Assembly: GCA_964541755.1 (NCBI GenBank)
Contig: CAZIRF010000002.1
Coordinates: 62,001-126,000 of the forward strand
DNA from: CAZIRF01 sp964541755
GTDB taxonomy: Bacteria > Spirochaetota > Spirochaetia > Treponematales > Breznakiellaceae
Reading direction: 5' to 3'
DNA length: 64,000 nucleotides
Both the position numbers and the translations under genes were made by a program. Positions 9,263 to 17,862 of the stretch are shown one piece after another. The notes under the pieces were generated by a model. The model made no database searches, was not told the origin of the DNA, and saw only the letters and a program-made list of their open reading frames with translations. Position 1 is the first letter of the stretch. Every line of letters begins with the position of its first letter.

Positions 9263-10003
9263 TTACATGCGGAATTCGGAGCCCAGATAGACTTGGCGGG
9301 CCAATTCATCGGCCAAAATCGTATCCTTGTCGCCCTGTGCGACGATAACGCCCTGGTTTATTATGAATGAATGGGTGGTTATTTCGAGGGTGTCACGAAC
9401 GTTATGGTCGGTGATAAGAACCCCGATACCGCTTGCGGCAAGACTTCGTATTATGTTCTTGATTTCATACACGGCAATCGGATCAATACCCGCAAAGGGT
9501 TCGTCGAGCAGGAGAAATTTGGGGTCGGTTGCCAGGGCCCGGGCGATCTCCGTGCGGCGACGCTCACCGCCAGAAAGGGTGTATCCCGGCTGTTTGCGAA
9601 GGAGTGTTATTCCAAACTCCTCCATAAGGAATTCGGTACGCTCCTTCTTCTGCGCTGTCGTCAAATCTTTACGGGTCTCCATGATGGCCCAGATATTTTG
9701 CTCAACGGTCAGCTTTCGAAAAATCGAAGCCTCTTGAGGCAGATAGGCCAGCCCCTCACGCGAGCGCATGTACATTGCCTGTTTGGTTATAGGGGTCTGA
9801 TCGAGCCAGACTTCCCCGGCAGACGGTTTGTAAAAACCGACTATCATATAAAATATGGTCGTCTTCCCGGCCCCATTTGGGCCCAACAATCCGGCGACTT
9901 CGCCGTTCTTCATTTCAAAGTTGACCCCACGCACCACTTCTTTACGGCCGAATCTCTTGCGCAAATCACATATCTTGAGGCTGTGGGCTTCTGCTTCCGG
10001 CAT
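9263..10003 (-). CDS. lptB: LPS export ABC transporter ATP-binding protein LptB
   Basis: 246 residues with Walker A GPNGAGKTT, signature LSGGERRR, Walker B LLLDEPFAGIDP and the LptB-typical ITDHNVRDTL switch region. It powers extraction of LPS or a related glycolipid from the inner membrane. It is third in the run lptC-lptA-lptB, with its ATG next to the lptA stop and GGAG upstream. The permeases LptF/G are not in the window. Several spirochaetes keep Lpt genes despite lacking classical LPS (family knowledge), so the cargo is uncertain. Confidence 0.95.
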   Translation of the reverse strand: MPEAEAHSLKICDLRKRFGRKEVVRGVNFEMKNGEVAGLLGPNGAGKTTIFYMIVGFYKPSAGEVWLDQTPITKQAMYMRSREGLAYLPQEASIFRKLTVEQNIWAIMETRKDLTTAQKKERTEFLMEEFGITLLRKQPGYTLSGGERRRTEIARALATDPKFLLLDEPFAGIDPIAVYEIKNIIRSLAASGIGVLITDHNVRDTLEITTHSFIINQGVIVAQGDKDTILADELARQVYLGSEFRM

Positions 10004-10005
10004 GC

Positions 10006-10821
10006 TTACTCCAATCCTTCGGGTACGGGGTCTTCACTCTTGGGCGCGGGGACTTCAGTCTCACGGTCAATAGTCTTGGGCGGCTCTTCAAGCCCCTCCG
10101 GGTTGAGTGCGCTCCCGGCCGCTTCTTCGGGGGGCTTCGTCGCTTTGGCCCCCTCCCCATCAGTCTCGCCCTCTTTTTTATTCTCTTCTTCATTATCTGA
10201 TGCCGTCTTGAGACTTCCGGATACCGAGCCCTCCATGAGCAATTCCTCGGTATCCAGGTTAATGCGCATTCTGTCTGCACGGAACTCGTCGGACCCCTTG
10301 TAGACCACGGGAAAAGAGGCGAGCTCGAGATCTTCCTCCTCGCGCCGCCAAAAGGCATAATCGCTGCGACAGACGAGCTCACCTTTGAAGATACGCACAC
10401 CTACCTGGAGAAGGCTTGTTCCCAAGTTTTCGTTATACTCGATAAAACGGGCCTTGGCGATGACTTCATTCTGCTTGTCTTCCATGGTTGCATTACCGAC
10501 AAGGCGCGTAAATTTGTTGACCCGATCGTAAACAAGAAGATCCGTGGTAAAAAAGAGTCCACGCTCTTCATCGATACCGGTAACATTTCCCCGGCACTCG
10601 ATAAGCTGCATGTCATCACCCCGAATTTCTATACGATCGGCATTCAAAATGATGGTTTCGGATTCCACGCGGGCATTTCCCTCGAGCACTATGAGTTCAC
10701 GCCCCTTCGCGCGGGTACCGGTTTTGCGATCAGCAGTAAAGTGAAAGACCTCCGCAGACAGGCCGGGGAGGAAAAAGCCGGCCAAAACAATTATGAACAG
10801 GAGGCGTTTGCCGGCCGTCAT
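10006..10821 (-). CDS. lptA: LptA/OstA-like periplasmic LPS transport protein
   Basis: 271 residues. An N-terminal signal peptide (LLFIIVLAGFFLPGLSA) is followed by a beta-jellyroll OstA region of repeating strands: ELIVLEGNARVESETIILNAD, QLIECRGNVTGID, KFTRLVGNATMED. The C-terminal 70 residues are an unusual Glu/Pro/Lys-rich tail (about residue 200 on) absent from classical LptA; its role is unknown. It overlaps lptC by 4 bp and is followed by lptB, the standard order of the periplasmic bridge and ATPase genes. Confidence 0.87.
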   Translation of the reverse strand: MTAGKRLLFIIVLAGFFLPGLSAEVFHFTADRKTGTRAKGRELIVLEGNARVESETIILNADRIEIRGDDMQLIECRGNVTGIDEERGLFFTTDLLVYDRVNKFTRLVGNATMEDKQNEVIAKARFIEYNENLGTSLLQVGVRIFKGELVCRSDYAFWRREEEDLELASFPVVYKGSDEFRADRMRINLDTEELLMEGSVSGSLKTASDNEEENKKEGETDGEGAKATKPPEEAAGSALNPEGLEEPPKTIDRETEVPAPKSEDPVPEGLE

Positions 10822-11465
10822 GGCGTATCCCCGGCATCGACCACCGCATCTTCTTTATTACTATCTTCAAGGATGTATGAGCCCTTGATTTCACCGGCAA
10901 ACTCCCAGCTTCGACTGCGAATATCTGCCCCAAAACCTCGTCCGGACAAAAGAGACCCGTCTTCGTCTTTGAGCAGCACCCAGGAATTGTCGGGGGAAAT
11001 GAGAACCTTCGATTCGTCAAACCACTGCAGTTCCCCGGTCTCGATAATGGTCCCCTCTTCCTCGAGATAGAGCTGTACGCCCCCGGAGAGAATCATGTTT
11101 CCCGTCTTCAGAGATACAGAAGCCTGTCCGGCGCGGCCGGATGCCGCCGGGATATCGGGGTCCTCTCCATATTGGGCAAACCGCGCCTGAGAAACCGCCA
11201 ATCGCTCCTCTTCTTCCCAACGTTCACCCCGCTCGCCCTGCAATCGCACACGCAGTTCATCATTTTCAACTTTGACATACTCGAACTCATGCATGACGAT
11301 ATCCGGCCGGCCATCGCCAGAACCATCAATGGCGTCACCATAGTTGAAGGAACATGACAGAGAGGAAAAGGAGAACAGGCAAACAAGGAGCGCAACAGGA
11401 GAAAGCCACGAAACACCTTTTCGGGTACAAGAGAACAAACCCGGTATGGCCCTGTGGCCTTTCAC
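10818..11465 (-). CDS. lptC: LptC-like LPS export protein, probable lipoprotein
   Basis: About 215 residues from a GTG at 11465, five bases after the pyrG stop. The N-terminal hydrophobic stretch VALLVCLFSFSSLSC ends in a Cys that could be lipidated (loose spirochaetal lipobox), where most LptC proteins have a plain membrane anchor. The body has the LptC pattern: EGTIIETGELQWFDESKVL followed by GSLLSGRGFGAD, the YrbK/LptC signature region. Context pyrG-lptC-lptA-lptB supports the call. The start is not certain because the Shine-Dalgarno signal is weak and the frame runs on into pyrG. Confidence 0.75.
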   Translation of the reverse strand: MKGHRAIPGLFSCTRKGVSWLSPVALLVCLFSFSSLSCSFNYGDAIDGSGDGRPDIVMHEFEYVKVENDELRVRLQGERGERWEEEERLAVSQARFAQYGEDPDIPAASGRAGQASVSLKTGNMILSGGVQLYLEEEGTIIETGELQWFDESKVLISPDNSWVLLKDEDGSLLSGRGFGADIRSRSWEFAGEIKGSYILEDSNKEDAVVDAGDTP

Positions 11466-11469
11466 GCTT

Positions 11470-13113
11470 CTATTTTTCTTCCCGTGTCGCCAAACGAGTC
11501 TTTTGACAGAGACGGGCAGCCGCAACAAAATCGCGGAAGAGGGGGTGCGGCCGGGTTGGTTTGGATATGAACTCCGGATGGAACTGCACCCCGACACCCC
11601 AGGGGTGGTCGGGCCACTCGACGGATTCGACGAGGCTCCCATCCGGGGTAAACGCCGCCAAGACGAGACCGGACGACTGCATTTCCTGCCGATAAGTATT
11701 TGAAAACTCATAGCGATGACGGTGGCGCTCCAGGACAATCGGCTCGCGATAGGCGGCCATAATATGAGTGTTTGCCTCAAGGCGCGACTCACTCTTGCCC
11801 AATCGCATTGTACCACCATAGTTTTTTACGTCAATCTGTTCTTCGAGCAAACTTACCACCGGATGTACCGTATCACTGTCAAATTCGGTCGAATTTGCAT
11901 CGGCCCAGCCCAATACGTTTCGCCCCCAATCGAGAACCATGATCTGCATGCCCAAACAGATACCAAAGTACGGGACCCCATGTTCACGCGCCCAGCGCGC
12001 CGCAACAACCATACCGTTTACCCCGCGCTCGCCAAAGCCACCCGGCACAAGAATGGCATCCAGGGCTTCGCCGGACGGGCCCAAAACCGAATCTACATTC
12101 GCCGTTTGCTCAAGCCGGGCCGAATCCACTTGCACCACTTCCACGGCCACCGCGTTGGCCAAAGCGGCATGAAAAAGAGCCTCGTAGACGGATTTATAGG
12201 CATCATCGAGCTCCATGTACTTGCCTACCAAACCAATTCGAAGCCTTCCCTTCATGGCCTTGAATCGTTGCATGACTGCAACCCAGGGCCGCAAATCGGA
12301 ATGTCGGGCCTCGACATTGAGTTTTTCAAGGACAACTTGATCAAAACGCTGCTCATGGAAAACGAGCGGTACTTCGTAAATGGTGGTATCGATGTCATAA
12401 GAGGTAAACACCGATTCCGCTGCGACATTCGTAAAGAGGGCAATTTTTCGCCGGGTGGGCTCATCAAGGAGAACCGGGGCGCGACACACGAGGATATCGG
12501 GCTGAATCCCCTGCTCCTGCATTGCCTTTACCGAGTGCTGTGTTGGTTTGGTTTTCAGTTCCCCACCGGCAACCGCCGGAATGAGTGTTAAATGAACAGA
12601 TAGGGCATTGATATGGCCCAGCTCGTGGATGAGCTGCCGAGCGGCTTCAAGAAAGGGAATGCTCTCGATATCCCCAACCGTCCCGCCAATTTCAACGATA
12701 GTAATATCGACATCGGGGTCACGCCCGGGAGCCAGGATACGGCCCTTTATTTCGTCAGTTATATGCGGAATGACCTGTACCGTGCGCCCAAGATAGCGCC
12801 CTTCCCGCTCCTTGCGGATAACCGCGTCATAAACCTGCCCTGTCGTAATTGAATTGATACGGGAGAGCGGGCTTTCGGTAAACCGGGCGTAGTTGCCCAA
12901 ATCGAGGTCAGTTTCGGCCCCGTCATCGGTGACATACACTTCGCCGTGCTGGTGCGGATTCATGGTCCCTGCATCGACATTCAGGTAGGGATCGCACTTG
13001 ATCATCCGCACGTTAAGACCACGACTCTCGAGAAGAGCCCCCAGCGATGAAGCCGCTACGCCCTTGCCAAGACTCGAGCACACACCACCGGTCACAAACA
13101 GGTACTTGTTCAT
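11470..13113 (-). CDS. pyrG: CTP synthase
   Basis: Converts UTP to CTP using glutamine. Full length (547 residues): synthetase domain with GGVCSSLGKGVAASSLG and CDPYLNVDAGTMNPHQHGE, then the class I glutamine amidotransferase domain with GICLGMQ (nucleophile Cys) and the FHPEF His-Glu pair near the C-terminus. It leads an operon with lptC, lptA and lptB. The ATG has no Shine-Dalgarno sequence and lies two bases after a predicted transcription start. Confidence 0.97.
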   Translation of the reverse strand: MNKYLFVTGGVCSSLGKGVAASSLGALLESRGLNVRMIKCDPYLNVDAGTMNPHQHGEVYVTDDGAETDLDLGNYARFTESPLSRINSITTGQVYDAVIRKEREGRYLGRTVQVIPHITDEIKGRILAPGRDPDVDITIVEIGGTVGDIESIPFLEAARQLIHELGHINALSVHLTLIPAVAGGELKTKPTQHSVKAMQEQGIQPDILVCRAPVLLDEPTRRKIALFTNVAAESVFTSYDIDTTIYEVPLVFHEQRFDQVVLEKLNVEARHSDLRPWVAVMQRFKAMKGRLRIGLVGKYMELDDAYKSVYEALFHAALANAVAVEVVQVDSARLEQTANVDSVLGPSGEALDAILVPGGFGERGVNGMVVAARWAREHGVPYFGICLGMQIMVLDWGRNVLGWADANSTEFDSDTVHPVVSLLEEQIDVKNYGGTMRLGKSESRLEANTHIMAAYREPIVLERHRHRYEFSNTYRQEMQSSGLVLAAFTPDGSLVESVEWPDHPWGVGVQFHPEFISKPTRPHPLFRDFVAAARLCQKTRLATREEK

Positions 13114-13121
13114 GTAGTGAC

Positions 13122-13150
13122 ATTATCCAGAGCCCGCCACCGGGGGTCAA
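13122..13150 (-). promoter_or_regulatory. Sigma-70-type promoter of pyrG, 2-nt leader
   Basis: TTGACC (13150-13145), 17-bp spacer, GATAAT (13127-13122). The predicted +1 is 13115, two bases before the ATG at 13113. Nothing resembling a pyrimidine-sensing leader can fit. Confidence 0.65.
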
Positions 13151-13203
13151 TCAAGACAGGAGGCGGCAGACGGGCTCTGCCCGAAATCGGCATCAAGAAA
13201 GCA

Positions 13204-13701
13204 TCAGGGGGCACTTCGCAGATGTTCTCCACTTTCGCCTGTACGTTCTGTAGACATGGAGCCGCCATGACGTGGAAAGGGAATGGTGCGGTCTTCGGGA
13301 ACATCAAGACGATTCAAGAGCGTCAAATCACACAAAACCGGGGCAGACAGGCGCAGAGCCAAGGCAATGCCATCGGAAGGCCGCACGTCCATTTCCCAAC
13401 GGCGAAGGCGATGATGATATACCAAGCGAGCCAAAACCCCGTCCAGGGAGAGGGCGTAGAGCTCCACCGCATCCAGTACATACCCGTGACGTTTGAACAT
13501 TTTCGCCATAATATCATGCGTCAAGGGGCGGGAGGGTACGAGGCCCTCGAGTTCCATAACGATCGCACTCGCCTCATACGGCCCCACAGTAAGGGGAAAT
13601 GAACGCTTTCCATCCGCCGTTCCCAAAACAACAACCGGAAATGAAGCTTCATCCTCAAGCTGCACGCCAAATACTTTAAGAGGAACCATTTCATCTGCCA
13701 T
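13204..13701 (-). CDS. Bifunctional nuclease family protein (DUF151)
   Basis: 165 residues. The conserved pattern is visible: FPVVVLGTADGKRSFPLTVGPYEASAI near residue 20, PLTHDIMAKMF near residue 60 and DVRPSDGIALALRL near residue 105, the signature of the family. Plant and Mycobacterium-type members have been assigned DNase/RNase activity, but bacterial roles are unclear. The C-terminal 20 residues are low complexity. Divergent from cheR across 81 bp with back-to-back promoters. The ATG is predicted to be the transcription start itself. Confidence 0.88.
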   Translation of the reverse strand: MADEMVPLKVFGVQLEDEASFPVVVLGTADGKRSFPLTVGPYEASAIVMELEGLVPSRPLTHDIMAKMFKRHGYVLDAVELYALSLDGVLARLVYHHRLRRWEMDVRPSDGIALALRLSAPVLCDLTLLNRLDVPEDRTIPFPRHGGSMSTERTGESGEHLRSAP

Positions 13702-13707
13702 ATCTTC

Positions 13708-13716
13708 AATATATCA
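13708..13716 (-). promoter_or_regulatory. Extended -10 promoter of the nuclease gene, leaderless
   Basis: TGATATATT on the minus strand is an extended -10 with hexamer TATATT (13713-13708). Six bases separate it from the ATG at 13701, placing +1 on the A of the start codon. No good -35 is seen. Confidence 0.6.
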
Positions 13717-13747
13717 CAGCCGTACTGCAATTCCCGCACTATTTACA

Positions 13748-13776
13748 TTGACAGCAAATTGACTCCTCCATACACT
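13748..13776 (+). promoter_or_regulatory. Sigma-70-type promoter of cheR, leaderless
   Basis: TTGACA (13748-13753), 17-bp spacer, TACACT (13771-13776). The predicted +1 is 13783, the A of the cheR ATG. No Shine-Dalgarno sequence is present. Confidence 0.7.
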
Positions 13777-13782
13777 GATATC

Positions 13783-14592
13783 ATGGCTGACTTCATGGCG
13801 GATGGTGACTTTGAGTTATTCCGCACCCTCATCTACGATGAAAGCGGTATACATTTTTCCGCGACCAACCGCTCGATACTCGAAAGCCGCCTCAAGGAGC
13901 GCCTGCGCGAAAAGAAACTCGAGCACGTTCGCGCGTATTACGACCTTATTAAAAGCGACAAAGATGAGCTCAAAACCTTTCTCGACTCCATAACAACCAA
14001 TCTCACACGCTTTTTTCGCAATCAAGCCCACTTTGATGCGCTTGAAAACTATGTTTTGCCCGCACTACGCACAGAAAAAGCCAGCGAACAAAAACTGCGC
14101 ATTTGGAGTGCCGGGTGTTCTACCGGCGAGGAACCCTACACTATCGCCATGATTATGAGAGAACTCCTACCACCGTCTTGGAAAGCAGAAATCGTCGCCA
14201 GCGATCTCAGCCTCAAATCTCTTATGGTTGGGAAAGAGGGATTTTATACCGATGCAAAAGTTACCGGTATTCCGCCACAATATCTGTCCAAATATTTCGA
14301 TAAAGTTCAGGGCGGTTACCGGGTGCACGACGACATCAAGTCCACCATACGTTTTGACTACCATAACCTCAAGAACGATTCCGGTCTCAAGAATCTTGAT
14401 GTGGTCTTTTGCAGAAATGTGCTTATATACTTCGATGAGGCAGCCCAAAAAGCCGCGGTAGAACGCTTTTGGGATGCCATGTCACCCCGATCCTTCCTTT
14501 TTATCGGCCATTCGGAATCCCTGTTCGGCATGAATACCAAGTTCGAATTTTTGAAAACCGATTGGGCCTGCTTCTACCGAAAGCATGTGTAG
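13783..14592 (+). CDS. cheR: Chemotaxis protein methyltransferase CheR
   Basis: Methylates glutamates of chemoreceptors using SAM. The 269 residues contain the N-terminal helical domain, TTNLTRFFRNQAHF, the SAM motif WSAGCSTGEEPYTIAM and DVVFCRNVLIYFDEAAQ, and end at the usual YRKHV-like tail with no TPR extension. A longer frame begins at a TTG at 13759, but that TTG lies inside the promoter spacer, so the ATG at 13783 is chosen. It is followed at once by cheB, forming the receptor adaptation pair. Confidence 0.95.
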   Translation: MADFMADGDFELFRTLIYDESGIHFSATNRSILESRLKERLREKKLEHVRAYYDLIKSDKDELKTFLDSITTNLTRFFRNQAHFDALENYVLPALRTEKASEQKLRIWSAGCSTGEEPYTIAMIMRELLPPSWKAEIVASDLSLKSLMVGKEGFYTDAKVTGIPPQYLSKYFDKVQGGYRVHDDIKSTIRFDYHNLKNDSGLKNLDVVFCRNVLIYFDEAAQKAAVERFWDAMSPRSFLFIGHSESLFGMNTKFEFLKTDWACFYRKHV

Positions 14593-14601
14593 GAGATGAG
14601 T

Positions 14602-15744
14602 GTGCAAGATCCTGTTTCCGTACTTATTGTAGACGATTCGGCTCTTATGAGAAACCTCATAAGCAAAATGGTCGAAGCAACCCCCGGTCTGGTTGTCGCC
14701 GATCGCGCAATGAACGGCCTTTTCGCCCTGCAAAAAATTCCCCGCTGCAAACCCGATGTCATTGTACTTGACTTGGAAATGCCGGAAATGAACGGCATTG
14801 AATTCCTGCGCGAACGAAAAAGAAACGGGATTGACATTCCGGTGGTCATTCTCTCTTCCATAGCGCGCCGCGGCGCAGAAGTTACCATGGAAGCCCTCGC
14901 TCTTGGCGCCAGCGACTTCATCATGAAGCCCTCCGGGTCGGTCTCCGAGGACATCCATACCGTCAAGGACCATCTGTGCAACATGCTTTTGGCCTACGGT
15001 TCACAGCACCGTATCAAACATGGAACCCTCAAAGGCACTACCCACTTCGAAATCCCCGAACGACCATCGACCGACTCGCGACCGGTCTCGGGTATTTCTG
15101 CCCGACCGCAGCCCATGACCCAACCCGTGAAGGAAAAACCGGTTCCCCTTCGCTCGCCGGGCACAACCGAGCTTATCGCTATCGGTATTTCAACTGGCGG
15201 CCCGAACGCCCTTCGTGAGGTTTTTGCCAACATCGACCCCAATCTCCAGGTACCCATTGTCGTCGTACAGCACATGCCACCGGGCTTCACCTTCGAGTTC
15301 GCAAAGAGTCTCGACAGAATCTGCCCCTTGGAAGTAAAAGAAGCGAGCGAAGGTGACATCGTCAAACCCGGTCGTATTCTCATTGCTCCGGGCGATCATC
15401 ACATCACCGTGGAAAAGAAATCGCTTGCGACCATAGCCCATTTGAATCAAAACGATTGCCGAAACGGCCACCGGCCCTCTGCAGACGTCCTCTTCGAATC
15501 GGTAGCGCGCGAATACGGAAACCGGGCCATGGGCGTCATCATGACCGGCATGGGACGCGACGGAGCCCATGAGTTGGGAACCATGTATCGAGAGGGCGCG
15601 ATTACCCTGGCACAGAACCCCGAAAGCTGTGTCGTCTACGGCATGCCAAAAGTTGCCTGGGAATCGGGCCATGCCATGGAGCAAGTCTCCCTGCAGGACA
15701 TGGCCGCCCGCATCTCGAGCCTTGCGATGGAAATGCGCGACTAA
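14602..15744 (+). CDS. cheB: Chemotaxis response regulator protein-glutamate methylesterase CheB
   Basis: Demethylates or deamidates chemoreceptors, antagonising CheR. The receiver domain has VDDSALMRN and the phospho-acceptor region VIVLDLEMPEMNG. A linker rich in Pro and Arg leads to the esterase domain with the catalytic triad motifs IGISTGGPNAL (Ser), QHMPPGFT (His) and TGMGRDGAHE (Asp). An ATG at 14596 is in frame, but AGGAG six bases before the GTG at 14602 favours that start, giving 380 residues. It begins ten bases after cheR and its stop overlaps the convergent RseC-like gene by 4 bp. Confidence 0.94.
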   Translation: MQDPVSVLIVDDSALMRNLISKMVEATPGLVVADRAMNGLFALQKIPRCKPDVIVLDLEMPEMNGIEFLRERKRNGIDIPVVILSSIARRGAEVTMEALALGASDFIMKPSGSVSEDIHTVKDHLCNMLLAYGSQHRIKHGTLKGTTHFEIPERPSTDSRPVSGISARPQPMTQPVKEKPVPLRSPGTTELIAIGISTGGPNALREVFANIDPNLQVPIVVVQHMPPGFTFEFAKSLDRICPLEVKEASEGDIVKPGRILIAPGDHHITVEKKSLATIAHLNQNDCRNGHRPSADVLFESVAREYGNRAMGVIMTGMGRDGAHELGTMYREGAITLAQNPESCVVYGMPKVAWESGHAMEQVSLQDMAARISSLAMEMRD

Positions 15745-16187
15745 ACCCCCGTCTCGCAGCCAGATCCTTCATAGACCGCAACATCCTCTACAATACCGGT
15801 AATTTTTGGTCCGGTTTTGGCGAAGCGGCTGGCATTGATCAACAAGATCACGGCAGAAACCACAAAGAAAGACAATACGGCAACGAGGGTTATGTCATTG
15901 CGTGACAACCCTCCCGGTAAGGCCGTAAGCCCCACAAAAAAAGCAATGGCAATAATAAGTGGCAGAAAAATGGCGACAAGCGCTTGCTTTCGGGCACGCC
16001 GGGCAAGGGGCTCCAAACGCACCCACATCCCCGCTTCCAGGGACAATCCATCACGATTTACCGCCCAAAACTCTCGACGGGCACTCCCACACTCCTGCGC
16101 CATGCATCCAAAGCACGCCCCCAAGGGACCGGCCCACAGGAGAACGCGCGAGCCATCAGTCTTGACCACTCTTCCCGTATCCATCAT
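15741..16187 (-). CDS. RseC/MucC-like (SoxR-reducing system) membrane protein
   Basis: 148 residues. An N-terminal cytosolic region carries closely spaced cysteines (GACFGCMAQECGS), followed by two membrane segments (about residues 68-90 and 100-118), the layout of RseC proteins. In gammaproteobacteria RseC modulates sigma-E signalling and, with Rnf-type complexes, the reduction of SoxR; no rnf gene or sigma-E is in this window. The ATG lies 32 bp inside the end of the degenerate YmdB paralogue, so the two are probably translated from one mRNA. Assignment rests on the Cys pattern and topology. Confidence 0.72.
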   Translation of the reverse strand: MMDTGRVVKTDGSRVLLWAGPLGACFGCMAQECGSARREFWAVNRDGLSLEAGMWVRLEPLARRARKQALVAIFLPLIIAIAFFVGLTALPGGLSRNDITLVAVLSFFVVSAVILLINASRFAKTGPKITGIVEDVAVYEGSGCETGV

Positions 16188-16977
16188 TCACACACTCCAC
16201 ACAAGGCACATTGAAGGCCTCGATTGATTTGCACGAGCCCGATTCATCAAGGTCCAACAAAACCCCCTGAAAAACCGGATTCTCCCAAGCCTCACGCGTC
16301 CAGTCCGGGATCCCCGTTCGATATTCGGCGATTTTCCCGGCAACCTCGCAGCCCCCAACCGAATCCAAGCTCCCGGTACGTCCGGCATCGCAGATAAACC
16401 CGGTACCGGCAGGGCTCAGTTGGGCATCAGCCGTCTGCACCCGGGTGTGAGAACCCAAAACCGCAGAACATTTGCCATCCAGGGCGCGAAAGAGCGCAAT
16501 TTTTTCCGCACTCGCCTGTGCGTGAATATCAAAAACAACATAGGGGGTTTCACGACGCAGTGTGTCGGCGAGCTCGAGAGCAGCCTGCAAGGGACTATCA
16601 CCCTGCAGCCGCCCAAAGCCGGATTGACCAAGCAAAACAGCAACCGCAATCTTGGCGCCGGGTAAGCGCTGTACCCGTACGCCGTTCCCGGGTGCCCAGG
16701 GACTGATATTGGCCGGACGCACCACATAGGGCAGCTTGTCGAGCTGTTCGACGAGGTCTTTTTTAAAAAAGGCAGCGTCGCCCATGGTAAAAAGGTCTAT
16801 ACCCAGCTTTCGAAGGTAGGCCGCATGGTTACGACCCAAACCATAGCCATTTGTCACCCCATTCCCGTTTGCAATAACGAAATCGACCCCCCACTCCTGT
16901 TTTTTTTCGCGCAGGAGCTTCTTGACGACACTTATCCCGGCCTTGCCAACGATCTCTGCAATATACGCAACTCTCAA
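16156..16977 (-). CDS. Catalytically degenerate YmdB-family paralogue
   Basis: 273 residues, alignable along its full length with the YmdB at 6737-7531 but missing most metal ligands. LGDIMG becomes IAEIVG, NGENA becomes NGNGV, SGNHVW becomes MGDAAF and GTHTHV becomes GSHTRV; only the His of DIHAQ and the first His of SHTR remain. It is therefore probably not a phosphodiesterase and may act as a regulator or scaffold. A TTG at 16977 with GGAG five bases upstream is chosen because it gives the family N-terminus (RVAYIAEIVG); an ATG ten codons upstream is the alternative. It overlaps the RseC-like gene. Confidence 0.85.
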   Translation of the reverse strand: MRVAYIAEIVGKAGISVVKKLLREKKQEWGVDFVIANGNGVTNGYGLGRNHAAYLRKLGIDLFTMGDAAFFKKDLVEQLDKLPYVVRPANISPWAPGNGVRVQRLPGAKIAVAVLLGQSGFGRLQGDSPLQAALELADTLRRETPYVVFDIHAQASAEKIALFRALDGKCSAVLGSHTRVQTADAQLSPAGTGFICDAGRTGSLDSVGGCEVAGKIAEYRTGIPDWTREAWENPVFQGVLLDLDESGSCKSIEAFNVPCVECVNDGYGKSGQD

Positions 16978-17089
16978 AACAGCTCCAATTCCCATACGCT
17001 GGATCATTCATTACACTTACGGTAACGACGAGGAAACAGGGTGTCAGGATGGCAGCATTCTGTCAACGCAGCAGGAGAGGGGAAAGGCG

Positions 17090-17641
17090 CTATATTCTGA
17101 TAGCGCCACCGCCCTGACGCCCCTTGTCCGGCGCCAATTCATTCAAGCGTCGGCCAATCTCATATGCGGCAACCGGGTCTTCCAACTCGAGGCAGCAGTC
17201 CCGCAGGTTGAACAGGGCATCATGGTATCCGGGCGACAGCGCTACCGCCTGTTCAAAGAACTCACGGGCGGTGTTGTAATCACCAATGGTAAATTTGAGC
17301 ACCCCATAATTGTTGAAAACACTCGCAACGGCCTGCCCGCGATCCAGGGCATTGAGGTAATAATTCTCGGCTTCGTCAAAACGCTCCTGCTCGTACATAA
17401 TGAGCCCCAGAGCTCCCCAGGCTTCGCCATTCGAGCGGTCAATTCCCACACAACGCCGATAGCTGTACTCGGCAGAATCGTAATCACCAACCTTTTTCTG
17501 GGCCATCCCGATGTTGAGCCACAACCAGGGATTCTCCGGCTCTTGCACAAGAGCCTTTCTGAATAATTCGATAGCCTCGAAGGGTCTGTTTGCTTCGGTA
17601 AGGACGATACCAGAATCATTGAGCATTGCCACAGTCTCCAT
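17090..17641 (-). CDS. TPR-repeat protein
   Basis: 183 residues made mostly of four to five tetratricopeptide repeats (for example PWLWLNIGMAQKKVGDYDSAE and ASVFNNYGVLKFTIGDYNTAR), with no signal peptide, so a cytosolic protein-protein scaffold. Strong Shine-Dalgarno sequence (GGAGG, five bases) marks the ATG at 17641; an ATG 11 codons upstream is less likely. It is divergent from the Hsp20 gene across 221 bp. Partner unknown. Confidence 0.85.
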   Translation of the reverse strand: METVAMLNDSGIVLTEANRPFEAIELFRKALVQEPENPWLWLNIGMAQKKVGDYDSAEYSYRRCVGIDRSNGEAWGALGLIMYEQERFDEAENYYLNALDRGQAVASVFNNYGVLKFTIGDYNTAREFFEQAVALSPGYHDALFNLRDCCLELEDPVAAYEIGRRLNELAPDKGRQGGGAIRI

Positions 17642-17828
17642 ACGGTCCTCCTCATCGAAAAAGTTGATTCGCATTCTCTCTATCAGTACAAGTATACGTA
17701 TTTACACCCCATAAAACGAGACTATTCCTTCTTTTCTTGCTTGATCCCGTTATACCCCATATATTAGAGATGAGCTTGCTGCACAATGTGTGGGCATCCT
17801 CAAACCGCTCCGGTATGGAGGGTTAGCA

Positions 17829-17847
17829 ACCGGGCAGCAATGCCGGT
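17829..17847 (+). promoter_or_regulatory. Leader hairpin just upstream of hsp20
   Basis: ACCGGGCA and TGCCGGT pair around a GCAA tetraloop with one bulged G. It ends four bases before the Shine-Dalgarno AAGGAG (17851-17856). It does not pair with the Shine-Dalgarno itself, so any thermosensor role is only a suggestion. Confidence 0.4.
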
Positions 17848-17862
17848 ATGAAGGAGTCTGTC

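Noticed and set aside
13759..13782. TTG at 13759 as the cheR start
   Set aside because: It lies in the spacer of a strong promoter and has no ribosome-binding site; the ATG at 13783 fits the predicted +1 and the family N-terminus.
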